From Telmatactis stephensoni (Eukaryota; Cnidaria; Anthozoa; Actiniaria; Isophelliidae), in NCBI GenBank assembly GCA_029948255.1, contig JALIZF010001920.1, forward strand, positions 992,001 through 1,056,000: 64,000 bases of DNA. The letters run 5' to 3'. The notes under the pieces were generated by a model. That model had not been told where the DNA came from, ran no database searches, and was given only the letters and a program-made list of their open reading frames with translations. Made by a program: the position numbers and the translations under genes. Positions 54,165 to 64,000 of the stretch are shown here, one piece after another. Each line of letters opens with the position of its first letter. The first letter of the stretch is position 1.

Positions 54165-57100
54165 CTACCACAGCATTGCTGCCTTAATTTTCTTATAGTC
54201 ACTCTCCACAGCGCTCATTGATTCCATAGCCATAGCAATAGCCTCACGAATACGATTACAATTAGCATCAATATTAGCTAAAGCTGCCTTGGCTCGCCTT
54301 TGAGAGAAGCCAGCAGATATTGCCCGATCAAAGGCTGATACTCTTAAAGTGTTGATTTTTTCTTCAACTTCCTTGAGGTGATTGTGAGAGGTGGGCCCCT
54401 GTAATAGAACTGTCTTGGATGCTTTGCATAACTGAAAATGGAATGAATGAAAGGATGAAAGAAATGGTTACTTAAGTAATCAGAGAAATAGGTGCAGAAA
54501 AGTAAAAAAAATGTAAATTGATTAGCTAGACCCTGTGTTGGACTTGCTTAGGCCTCAATCATGGTGACAAAAGCCAGCCAGATAAACAGTGTAATGGAAA
54601 TCAAGACAACTCTACCCTTGGAACTCTTTCTAGGAGTTCCACACACATATTACATATATGAGAGCTTTTTTTCTACACATACAAGCTTTTTATTTAATTA
54701 ATCACCTCATTATGGAACATCTTCAATACCCGATCCACAGGACCAGCAATGTCTTTGACTTCACCTTCTTTGACTACAAGCTTTAGATAACCACCATCAT
54801 CCTGGACCTGTTGAATACAAGGAGACATTTACTAGGGATAATGTACCCTGGATGCCAGACATTTGACTTGCATTATGTTTCATTAATAATTATAAGGGAA
54901 GAATCACTTGTTATTAACGAAACATAACACAGACCAAATCTATGGTATCCAGGGGAGGGATAATGGAGAAATAGTAAGACCAGTTTTCTTATGAGTGTGA
55001 AACAGACAGCACTGTGCCATGGCCGTGCCAGTGCCATAATGTCTATAAAAACATTTGAAATTCCTGCCGTAACTGTGCTGTGCTATGACCACGCCCTGTT
55101 CACAGTCATATGAAAACCTCTAATGACATTACAGTACATCAAGTAATAGAGCAGATTTCATATGAGCATGAAACAGACTGCATCGTGCTACATGTATGAC
55201 TGTGCCAGTGAAGTGAGCTATAAAAATATTTGAAATTCCTGCTGTGACCATGCCATTCAATGACCATGCTGTTTTCACAGTCATACAAAATCTGCTTTAT
55301 CGACCATATAATCCTACCTCTAGTCCATCGTCATCATCTTCGGTTCGTATAAGTTCTTTGAGCCCTCCTATACACTCCTCTAGGGAGGCCTTAGTAGAGT
55401 TTGTCACACCAGCTACTGAGCAAGCCCTCTTGAAGTTAGCCATTGCCTCAATGAGTGCCATGCTGATGTTTTCAATATTTTCTATCGATTTGTTGCAGTC
55501 TTTGAAAAATACATCAAACTATAAAAAATATAATTAAATTCAATTAACCATTAATTATTGATTAGATATTAATCTTGATCTAACAGTAGAGTATTTGGAA
55601 TTCCCTCTCCTCAATGGCTGTCAGTAACATTTGGACAGGACCACCTCTCAGTGAGATTACTAGCAAACAAGTGAAGTAGGCTATAGTTTTGTATGCAAGT
55701 TGGCTGCGCCAAGTGCTCCAAACACTTACAATACTACAAGGGATGCTGAATAGTGAAGGCGAGACTTTGTGGGACTCTGAGGCAAGCCTTTTTTGTGAGA
55801 CCAAGACCATTTTTTCACAGATTTCCTTCACTTTCAAAGCTCAAGTATTGGTCAGGAGGCTTTTTGCAAGAGACTTAGACAGTTGATTCCATAAGTCATA
55901 GTTTTCACTTCTTTGTATCAATCACCACAGTAGCCCAAGCAGTGAACAGACTGACCTATGGAATCAGTCTAAGAGAGACCTTGAGACCCCTAAAATTTGA
56001 CCTAAAAGTTTTGAGGACTGTAAAATATTACTAACAGAAAATGCATCTCAAAGGTAGATCATCACAGACATCTACACAAGTGTCACCATGCTTGTATATT
56101 TGCTTGATTGTTTTTTTCTGGGCTTGGTTGTTCGAAAGCCGATTAGTGCTAATCCGGGATTAACTCTAAAGAAAACATTTGGAGTCCACCCTGGATTAAC
56201 GCTAGTCCACTTTCGAACAAGCGGGCCCAGGTATTTAAAAAGCTTTGTGGCCTTGTTTCCATTACAAACTTGCCATTTGTGAAAGATATCCATGTACCAG
56301 TATTTTGATTGATCAACATTAAAGTGTTAAATGCTTGGACATGGAACAGCATTCGACATTTTCACAGTCACGACAAAATTGCTCTAAATTAAACACACTG
56401 CAGGGGCGGATCCAGGATTATCATCAGGAGGGGGTGCACCATCAAATGAATTGGAATCTGCCGAGAGGATATTTTGGAAAAATATTGAGAAAAAAGACTC
56501 TTGAACTCATCTCAGGAGGGGGTGCGCACCCCCCTGCACCCCTCCCCTAAATCTACCCCTGCACTACAATGACTCATACCTCTGGAAGTTTAATCACAAG
56601 AAGGGGTACAAATTCTTGCTTTTCCTCCTCAAAAGGACTCAGTGTTACAAACTTTTTCTCTTCCATTGTTTTATCCCCAGAGAAAAGTCCTTTCTTTTGC
56701 TGTCTTCCTTGTTGTAAAAGATGTCTCACGAGAGATTGTATGGCTGCATGCACACTTCCATCACTCTCTTTAGCTGATACTGTTACACTGGTAAAAGATA
56801 ATTTAAGTTCATGTTTGGATTAATAGAGTGATTTTGCAAACTTGATGCAATACATGTCAAAGAGGATGGTATGGCAACTACTGTAGTAATCCACACCCTG
56901 AAAACTATATTATGCAATAAGGGCTCCCATTAAAAAAAGGCTATTAAGTAATTAACTTTTTAAAGATATCAAATAATTATCAAGACATTGTTATTAATTA
57001 GCATATAGAAAAGTCCATTGTTAATGATACCAATTTACACCATTTATAAGAGGCAGCATGGTCAAGTGTCCATCTTGCAATCCATTAATTGGTCCCAAGT

Positions 57101-60100
57101 TCGAGTCCCCACTCTCGATCTGGCCACTAGTCTCCTTTGCAGCCGTTATTAGTCTAGCTCCCATTCCCCTGCGGTGCTCTCCCGCCAGCCACTAACCACT
57201 AACCAGCCACCATTAGTGGCTGGCGGGAGAGCACCGCAGGGGAATAGGAGCTAGACTAATAACGGCTGCGAAGGAGACTATCTGGACACTAGCTGAGGCT
57301 GAATTTGTTTTGGGCAACCCCTAGTTCAAATTCAGTTTCTCGACCATGCTTGTAATATATAATATAGCCAACTGGTTCGCCTCCTTGCCAGTTGGGATTC
57401 TTAATTGAGGGCCATTATGTAAACCACCGGGTCACTGGTAATAATGTCTACACCCTCATTAAAATAATGAATTTTTTTTTACAATTGGAAAAAAAGGGAA
57501 AATTCTCAGAAAAAAGTCACTTAATAGGCTGTTTTCATGGCCGTCTCTTCAGTTCGTCTTCCCTTGAAACATTATATTGTAAAACCTTCTTACCTGCCAA
57601 CAAAACCATGCTGTGTTGCAACTTGCTCAAGAATCTTGAACACTTCAAGAGCAGAATCCTGTTCATTATTATTGGCATTCTCCTGCAGCATCTTTAACTT
57701 GTCTGTTTTATTTCCAACCAAAAGTATTGGTAGTGATCTGAGTTCTTTCTTGTTATCATTTTGTGGAGTTTTACTATCTGATTTTGAAACTCCAGTGTTT
57801 ATATCTTGTTGATCAGTGTATGTAGCATTGCTGACAATGTCCTGTTTCCATGTCCCTGCCATGGTGATGCTGTCTATGTCATCCATATCAACGACAACTA
57901 CAACCAATAATAATAATCACAACTTACAAGGTTTACTTAAATACAATAGAATAATACCAAGCTTGAAGTGGATTCCTCTATTAAAGGCAGCAAGGTTGTC
58001 CACCTTTGAGGGAAATAATTAAGTAGTACCTACCTATTGCTGCATCAACATCCTTGTAATAACTTTTTCTTAAATCCATCTCTTCTCTTCCCGGCAAGTC
58101 CCATAATGTAACTGATACAATCACCTCGTATGGTATATTAACCTTACGCACAGCATTCCCTATAGATACTGCCATACTGGGCTGATAACTGTAGTCAAAC
58201 TGGTTCTTTATGTATCTCAGGAATATACTTGTCTTGCCAACCTCGGGGTCCCCTGATAATATGATATATAATACAACAATTTATAATTTTTCTGTTGACA
58301 AATGAAGGGTTCCTGTGAAAATGCCCTGTGTGACCTTTTGATGGATGTCCAGTTTAATTTTTTCAGGATAGGAAAGTTAATTATACCATTTTATGCCATT
58401 GGAAAAATATCATCCAAAAAGTCACTTAGGCCATTTTCACATGGAACCCTTCAAATGAATGGTAAAAACAGCTAATACAACCTTATGAATGACATTGACA
58501 ATTGTAACAATCATTTATGTTAATACATTTGAATCTTCACTAAAGGCGGCCAGACACATGGTGCAACTTTTCCCGAAACATTTGATGAAACACTGCAGGC
58601 AACACGGTTGCACCATGTGTCCACCACTGAAACATCTCGTGCAATGTTGCGCGCATCGGTTCTGGACAGCTGCAGAAGTAGAACTCGATCCTACTTCTGC
58701 GGCTGTTGCGCACAAGGTTTCGCAAAACATTGGAATGGGTGGACACACGCTGCAACATTGTGTTGTGCGAGATGTTTCAGCAAATGTTTCAAGAAATGTT
58801 GCACGGTGTGTCCGGGCCTTAAGAGACACTTCCAGTAAATGGACATCCACCTCTCATAAGATGACAGAAACCCTTGGTCCTGACAAACACTACATTATAT
58901 AGAGAAGATTTCGTGTGAGTGTGAAATGGATTTTGCTGTGCCATGATTGTGTCATTGCCATGTTGTCTATAAAACATTCTAAATTCATGCCATAACCATA
59001 CTGTGACCATGTGGTGCCATTTTCACAGTCATTAAAAATCTACTGTCAGTAACATCCCCTGGTAAAACACCCAATTTGTGGTTCTTCAGGATGTACACTT
59101 ATTGTAAGAGTTTAGTAGCCTCAATAGATATAATTCTCCTAGGTCCTAATTCTCTTTTTGTAACCTAATTCCATAAGAAGACACCTCAAGTAAAGGTGGT
59201 GTTACACGAGTTGACTTGCAGCAACGAATTTCTGCGCAACAATTGCTGGTAGAGTTCATGCCATTGAGCATATAAAACTAGACAATTTTTTAGCAAAATT
59301 TTAGATTTGATTTGAATTTCAACAACTTTTAACACAAAATTATGACCAAGTGTTGACAGTGTTGCATAGAAAATCATTGTTGCAAACCATCTTGTGTAAC
59401 ATCACCTTAAGGCCGGCCAATTCACAAGACAACATAAGCATAGACTGATAGGTGTGAGCATCAGCATTTTTTACTAGTTCACATGCGAAACATTAACAAT
59501 TTATAAGAATAAGAAAATGGAAAACAGTTTGTTTTTTTGCTTTATGCTTAAGTCTAGAGCAGATAATTTCATATGAGTGTGAAATGGACTGTGCTGTGCC
59601 ATGACTAGTCAGAGCCATGATATCTATAAAAACATTTGAAATTCCCGCCGTGACCTCGCTGTGACTTTGCAGTGCTGTTTCCACTGAAGAAATTGCACAT
59701 GCATGCTGTGTGCAGATTTAGGGCATGCTGGGATTGATCAGAACACGAGAGAAGTACATGTTAAGAGAAGCACGAGGCATAGCCAGTGCTTTTCAATGAT
59801 TTTGTTCTGATCAATCCCCAAGTGCTCTAAATCTGCACACAGCACAGTGGGCAAGTTTTCTATTTCTTTTATAAAATATAACATGATTGTTTTTGAAGTA
59901 TAAATTCAGTGTTCATTTACACTGACAAAAAATTTGAAAAGTGTGTGCACGTCCTGTGTGTACATATTTAGAGTTCACAGTATACCGATCCTTCAGCCAA
60001 TGAGAGCATGCGTTATATGGTGATTATTTTTTTTAAGTTATACAAAATCTGCTCCATGCTTATCAGTTGCCGTGTGAACCTGGCCTAAGAGAACATGTGA

Positions 60101-60823
60101 TGCTTACACAGGATCCAACTGTGCCTTCAATTTTTTGAACGTGTACAATGTATATGAAGTGTTATCGCAAGACAGAATTAATTAATGTTATCACAAATTT
60201 TATCATACCAGCCGTATCAGTCTTTTTGAAATTTCTTAATAAGCTTAATAGATTTTATAAGGCTTTCAATTGTTTTCAATTTTTAAATTAAAAAATGTAA
60301 GTTTATAGTTTTAAAAAACATTCAAATCTACAGGTAAATATAAATGTACGATATACAACATCACTGGAAAATATGTCTGATGTTGAAAAATCGAAGAAGT
60401 CAATTATGAAAAGAAGTTGTCAAAGAAGAATATTTTGGTATCGAAGACAAACAATTTGCTTAGTGCTAATTAACATGACGGAGAACGATCGAGTTTTCTG
60501 ATTCAAACATTTAATAACTGTAATAACTGGCCAAAAACTAGTACTTTTACAGTCACTCGGACTAAAATGACAACTAAAGAAGAAAAGAATCAAGCAAAAA
60601 GCCCCTCGTATCCGACAATCGCTAAGGACGTAGTTGGGTTTTGAAACCAAGAAAATCACTTACCGACTAACACAATTTTGAACGACGGAGTTTGCTCAGT
60701 TACCTCTTTGCCTGCGATATAGAGAAAAAATGAAAGCGTTATAATTCATTTTGAAGTGTTTGAAGTGTCTTAAGTGCCGTATTTTATAAAATTACCTGAG
60801 CTACAACTCCCGCCAGCCCCCAT
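54165..60823 (-). CDS. Rab-like GTPase with acylation-type N terminus and helical C-terminal extension
   Basis: Exons 60796-60823, 60664-60711, 58034-58252, 57594-57897, 56580-56787, 55318-55518, 54706-54807 and 54165-54431 join with consistent phases to 458 residues. MGAGGSCSS at the start fits an N-myristoylation site with a following cysteine. The G domain (20-215) has P loop GDPEVGKTS (26-34), WDLPGREE (76-83) in place of WDTAGQE, NKTD (161-164) and SAK (204-206); SYYKDVDAAIVVVD and TQHGFVG recall the Rab32/38 group. A polar insertion (about 129-153) precedes the NKxD strand. Residues 216-458 form a mostly helical region (DVFFKDCNKSIENIENISMA, RRAKAALANIDANCNRIREA) that I cannot assign. 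The end, KKIKAAMLW, has no prenylation cysteine. Likely a membrane-traffic regulator with unusual membrane attachment; role unknown. Confidence 0.82.
54978..55122. mobile_element. Hairpin MITE family H1
   Basis: AGTTTTCTTATGAGTGTGAA / CACAGTCATATGAAAAC; centre AATGTCTATAAAAACATT. In the intron between exons 55318-55518 and 54706-54807 of the Rab-like gene. Confidence 0.8.
55146..55300. mobile_element. Hairpin MITE family H1
   Basis: AGAGCAGATTTCATATGAGC / AGTCATACAAAATCTGCT. Its right end lies within about 20 bp of exon 55318-55518, close to the donor. Confidence 0.8.
56105..56226. mobile_element. Short hairpin, CTAATCC family
   Basis: GGGCTTGGTTGTTCGAAAGC pairs with CTTTCGAACAAGCGGGCCC; inner GATTAGTGCTAATCC and GGATTAACGCTAGTCC. 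Confidence 0.75.
56399..56566 (+). mobile_element. Dispersed element of the 'GGCGGATCCAGGATTAT' family, copy 3
   Basis: GCAGGGGCGGATCCAGGATT, ATCATCAGGAGGGGGTGCAC, TTTTGGAAAAATATTGAG, then GGTGCGCACCCC and the inverted end ATCTACCCCTGC. Its right end touches exon 56580-56787. Confidence 0.75.
57052..57402 (+). mobile_element. tRNA-derived SINE copy 2, split by a palindrome
   Basis: The SINE head (GAGGCAGCATGGTCAAGTG, AAGTTCGAGTCCCC) and tail (AATTCAGTTTCTCGACC, CAACTGGTTCGCCTCC) match 30618-30800. Between them 57129-57280 is a near-perfect hairpin (GCAGCCGTTATTAGTCTAGC, CGGTGCTCTCCCGCCAGCCA and complements). TCTGGCCACTAG before and TCTGGACACTAG after the palindrome look like a duplicated target. 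Confidence 0.75.
58544..58822. mobile_element. Large MITE, ends GGCCAGACACATGGTGCAAC
   Basis: The right end GTTGCACGGTGTGTCCGGGC is the inverted left end. The internal half-palindromes GAAACATCTCGTGCAATGTT / AACATTGTGTTGTGCG and GAACTCGATCCTACTTCTGC pair around the centre. Long frames on both strands are reading through the palindrome. Confidence 0.8.
58898..59045. mobile_element. Hairpin MITE family H1
   Basis: AGAGAAGATTTCGTGTGAGT / CACAGTCATTAAAAATCTAC; centre TTGTCTATAAAACATT. Confidence 0.7.
59191..59411. mobile_element. MITE, ends TAAAGGTGGTGTTACAC
   Basis: Right end GTGTAACATCACCTTAAGG is the inverse of the left. Inner AACAATTGCTGG and GCAACGAATTTC are matched weakly. The ends share the ACAC/GTGT layout of 968-1173 and 12664-12871. 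Confidence 0.65.
59555..59860. mobile_element. Family H1 copy followed by a second hairpin
   Basis: 59555-59690 is an H1 copy (AGCAGATAATTTCATATGAG, TATCTATAAAAACATTTGAA), its right end cut. 59700-59860 is a different palindrome: GCTGTGTGCAGATTTAGGGC / CTAAATCTGCACACAGC with GATTGATCAGAAC. Confidence 0.7.
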
Positions 60824-60957
60824 CTTGGCAACCTGTATATTGATTGATTTATAAGGTACTCATGCCCTCGAGGGATTCCCGAGAAATTCAACTAATAACA
60901 CAGGAAGCCCAAACATTCTAAGAGAGTTATCCCGATTTAAAATAGAGCAGTGATTCT

Positions 60958-61355
60958 AACTGGTTCGACCATTTCCCAAAGGATCTAGGAACAATCAATT
61001 AGCACAACAATACAACTTAGCCGAATAGACTACCCCGATTAGTCATTAAATTTATTAAGTGTCTAGGTAGCGCAGCGGTCTAAGGTGATATCTAAAGGTA
61101 TGGATTAGGGTCCGGATATCGTCTCCCTCCCTGGCCTTCGGGCTAAGACAACTGTAATATGTAGCACCGGGATAGCGTGGATGGGGCCGAAATCTTCATC
61201 CGTAACGTAAGTCGATTCGATGTCTCAGCTTCTATGAATGTCTCGGGAGAATCGTCCCAATTCTTTTCATTTTTTCAGAAACATTTCATCTTCTTTATCT
61301 AGTGTCCGGGGGTACTATCCTAGAGGTCGTGAGTTCGAGTCTCGGTGAGACATTT
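60958..61355 (+). mobile_element. tRNA-like dispersed element, copy 3 of 3
   Basis: CCGAATAGACTACCCCGATT, AAGTGTCTAGGTAGCGCAGC (A box), TATGGATTAGGGTCCGGATA, GGGATAGCGTGGATGGGGCC, CGTAACGTAAGTCGATTCGA, then after about 265 bp GAGTTCGAGTCTC (B box). It begins 135 bp upstream of the Rab-like start codon, facing away. Confidence 0.65.
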
Positions 61356-61364
61356 CTTACTTTC

Positions 61365-61389
61365 TTTTTTTTCTTCTTCTTCTTCTTCT

Positions 61390-61457
<68 letters not shown>

Positions 61458-61515
61458 TTCTTTTCTTTTCTTTTCTTTTCTTTTCTTTCTTTTCTGTTTT
61501 CTTTTTTTCTTCTTT
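61365..61515 (+). repeat. (CTT)n-(CTTT)n-(CTTTT)n microsatellite
   Basis: The unit length grows in steps from 3 to 4 to 5 bp. It follows the tRNA-like element, in the place of a T-rich tail. Confidence 0.95.
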
Positions 61516-61951
61516 TTTCTCCTAGTGTTTTCAACATTTATTTTTTTGGTTTCCAGTTTTTTAGCGTGTATATTTTTGAATTTTGATCAGATTAACATTT
61601 TGTTGTAAAAACATTTACTACTGTTTGCATAATTATGCACTGCAATCCAACAAAACGTTCAAACAGTCACACAAACATCGTCGAATTTGTCTGAACACAA
61701 AAAGTCGGTCTGTTCGTTCCTTGGGTTTCCTGTGGCGGTCGCTCACTACCGATAACAACGACCCGTAGGGACATGTGTTAGACAACAACTTGGTCTAACC
61801 CAGTGCATGTGTATTTAATTTATGAAAACGGTGACGTCGCACAACCACCCGTAAACTACAGCCATGCTGTAAAATCAGATAGTTGAAATTATCGTACGCT
61901 TCGAGAATCCCGTATTCTAAACGTTTTCGGTAGATTAACGAGTCCGTAAAA

Positions 61952-62105
61952 ATAGAGCAAATTTCGTATGAGTGTACATGAAACGGACCGCGCCGTGCCG
62001 TAACCGTGTCAGTGCCGTGTTCTCAATAAAAACATTCGAAATTTCTGCCGTAACCGTGCCGTGACCGTGCGGTGCCGTTTTCACAGTCATACGAAATCTA
62101 CTCTA
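61952..62105. mobile_element. Hairpin MITE family H1 (reference copy)
   Basis: AGAGCAAATTTCGTATGAGT at left, CAGTCATACGAAATCTACTCT at right; arms CGGACCGCGCCGTGCCGTAA / CCGTGACCGTGCGGTGCCG; centre CAATAAAAACATTCGAA. Confidence 0.9.
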
Positions 62106-62247
62106 GACTATCGGGTCTTTCAGGAAACAAGAATGTTAATAATTATCTGGGAAGAAAAGCTCAAAATCACGGCGGTCTTTACCTATAGTGATACTTACCT
62201 TGGGAGCCAGAGCTTTGCTTCGCGTTTCGTTACGTTACGCGTCTCGT

Positions 62248-62525
62248 TAGACCAGATTTCGTATGAGTGTGAAACGGACCGCGCCGTATCGTGACCCTGT
62301 TAGTGCCGTGTACGTTGTCTATAAAAACATTCGAAATTCCTGCCGTAACCGTGCGGTACCGTATGAAATCTACTCTAGAGCAGATTTCGTATGAGCTGTG
62401 AAACGGACCGCGCCGTGCCGTGACCGTGTCAGTACCGTGTTGTCTATAAAAACATTCGAAATTCCTGTTGTAACCGTGCCGTGACCGTGCGGTGCCGTTT
62501 TCACAGTCATACGAAATCTACTCTA
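62248..62525. mobile_element. Two adjoining H1 copies
   Basis: 62248-62378 and 62375-62525 share their junction: GAAATCTACTCTAGAGCAGATTTCG reads as the right end of one and left end of the next. The first copy has lost part of its right arm. Confidence 0.85.
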
Positions 62526-63460
62526 ATAGAGATTAAGCATCACGTACACGGGAACGGCAAACGGCAGACGGATCACGGACTTGCTTTTTTCGCGTCTGGC
62601 GTTGCCGTTTTAACGCGAGGGTGAGCCATTTTGCGTGATCCGTAAACGTGAAAAGTCGCTCTTAATTTTTCGTTCGAGTGCCAAACGCGCAACGCCAGTC
62701 GCGAAATTCGTAGGTCACGAGTTGCCTGAGGAGAAACGCTCAACAAACCTGAGGTTTATTTCGCGGCTCGCAGGCCTTCAGCCCCCTAGGGGGAATGGGA
62801 GCGAAATAAAACTCTGACACCCAGCAGCAGCAGCAGGATACGCGTTACGTCCTGATGCAACTTTCGGACGCGCCATTTTATAGTCTATTTCCATGTCCTC
62901 TTCAGCACGTAGGTGACATCATTGGTCATTTTGAAAATTATTCATCTGCGCGCCATCGTTCGTTCTCTTTCGATCGCGTCGCGTTTTCAGTACCTGTCGT
63001 AGTTTGCAACAAACGTCGACGCGAAAAACAAAACTCGACGTCATCGGTCATTTTGGAAATTAATCTTCCGCGCGTTTCGTCCTTTTTTTTTTCCTTTCAC
63101 TTCGCGTAACGTTTTAAAAAAACTGTCGCGATTTACAACAAAACTGGAAGCACTTTTCAGTCTCCTGATAGCCTGCGTAGCAGCCCCCTTTTCCTTTCCC
63201 TTCCCTCCCCTTTCCTTCCCTTCCCCTTTCCCTCCCCCCTTTCCCTTTCCCCTTAGGGCCGCTTCGCAGGTTACAATAAATTTTTTTACTGGAAAGTAGA
63301 GCATAAAACAGGCAAACTGTTGAATGTTTAATTGTTAAAAATAAGGCTTTACTGTACATATTATTATTATATACACAATAACTGTGATAAAAATAAAAGT
63401 CATGTTAAACTGACTCAAATAACGAAGTAAACATATTTATAGATTAACAACTATTAACAA
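62526..63460. other. GC-richer non-coding DNA
   Basis: Contains an inverted pair GAGGTTTATTTCGC / GCGAAATAAAACTC (62751-62816) enclosing GCCCCCTAGGGGG, and a CCCTTTCC pyrimidine tract at about 63185-63250. No gene. Confidence 0.45.
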
Positions 63461-63792
63461 GACTGTGAAAACGGCACAATTATGACAGCGATCCAAATGT
63501 TGTTAGAGGAGATTTCGCATAAGTGTAAAACGGACCGCGCCGTACCGTGACCGTGTCAGTGTCGTGATGTCTATCTATAAAAACATTTGAAATTCCTGCC
63601 GTAACAGTGCCGTGACCGTGCGGTGCCGTTTTCCCAGTCATGGAGCAGATTTCGTATGAGTGTGAAAAGGACCGCGCCGTGCCGTGTCCGTGTTAGTGCT
63701 GTGTTGTCTATAGAAACATTCGAAATTCCTGTCATAACCTTTCCGTGATCGTGCGGTGCCGTTTTTACGGTCATACGGAATCTACTCTATGG
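63461..63792. mobile_element. H1 cluster: one fragment and two copies
   Basis: Fragment 63461-63507, copies 63508-63642 and 63642-63792, head to tail. All show GCAGATTTCGTATGAG-type ends and TCTATAAAAACATT or TCTATAGAAACATT centres. Confidence 0.8.
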
Positions 63793-64000
63793 ATATCACG
63801 GCACTGACACAGTCGCGGCAGGGCGTACCTTATGTCAAAATAAAAACAATGTATAAAGTGAAGCACAAGCCAAAAAAAAAACATATCTAATATATTCGAA
63901 AATCTGTAGCTAAACTTAGCCATCACTTCGTTTTTTTTCATCACATTTTGTAATTCGTTTTCTTTAATCATATTTCAGTTGCGTTAAGGTCGTTTTACTT

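Noticed and set aside
58515..58902. Overlapping Cys/His-rich frames of 111 and 137 residues on both strands
   Set aside because: They read through the arms of a palindromic MITE (58544-58822).
62526..62830. H/ACA-type small RNA
   Set aside because: A hairpin followed by an ACA-like end was noticed near 62751-62820, but there is no second hairpin and no H box, and the arms look like terminal inverted repeats.

Overview
The window is animal nuclear DNA, AT-rich and intron-rich, with GT-AG spliced genes and very dense short inverted-repeat elements. The gene set (LIN28, REPS-type EH-domain adaptor, VTA1, PACRG, GH29 fucosidase, LRAT-like protein) and the repeat style point to a marine invertebrate, most likely a cnidarian such as a coral or sea anemone; the species assignment is inference only. 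No bacterial features, operons or CRISPR arrays are present.

Layout: 0-4.3 kb is repeat-rich non-coding DNA. 4.36-6.25 kb (+) is a two-exon LRAT/NlpC-P60-like gene with a huge CTTC/CTTT microsatellite in its intron. 8.1-10.9 kb (-) is a four-exon secreted alpha-L-fucosidase. 11-13.4 kb holds palindromic elements and a minisatellite. 13.4-28.1 kb (-) is a 15-coding-exon RALBP1-associated EH-domain (REPS-like) gene whose phases all agree (1016 residues predicted); its 5' UTR exon may lie near 35.1-35.4 kb. 37.3-40.5 kb (-) is VTA1 (six exons, 303 residues), head-to-head with the first of two tandem PACRG genes (41.6-42.5 and 44.1-46.0 kb, +). 46.9-51.3 kb (-) is LIN28 in three coding exons, its large second intron filled with mobile elements including a non-LTR reverse transcriptase tail. 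54.2-60.8 kb (-) is an eight-exon Rab-like GTPase with a predicted N-myristoylated start and a long helical C-terminal extension, which I regard as the most novel gene here. 61-64 kb is dominated by a cluster of one hairpin transposon family.

The genes are separate transcription units and form no common pathway, although VTA1 (ESCRT/MVB), REPS (endocytosis) and the Rab-like protein all concern membrane traffic. Exon borders were derived by hand from splice sites and reading phase; UTRs and alternative splicing cannot be judged from sequence alone.
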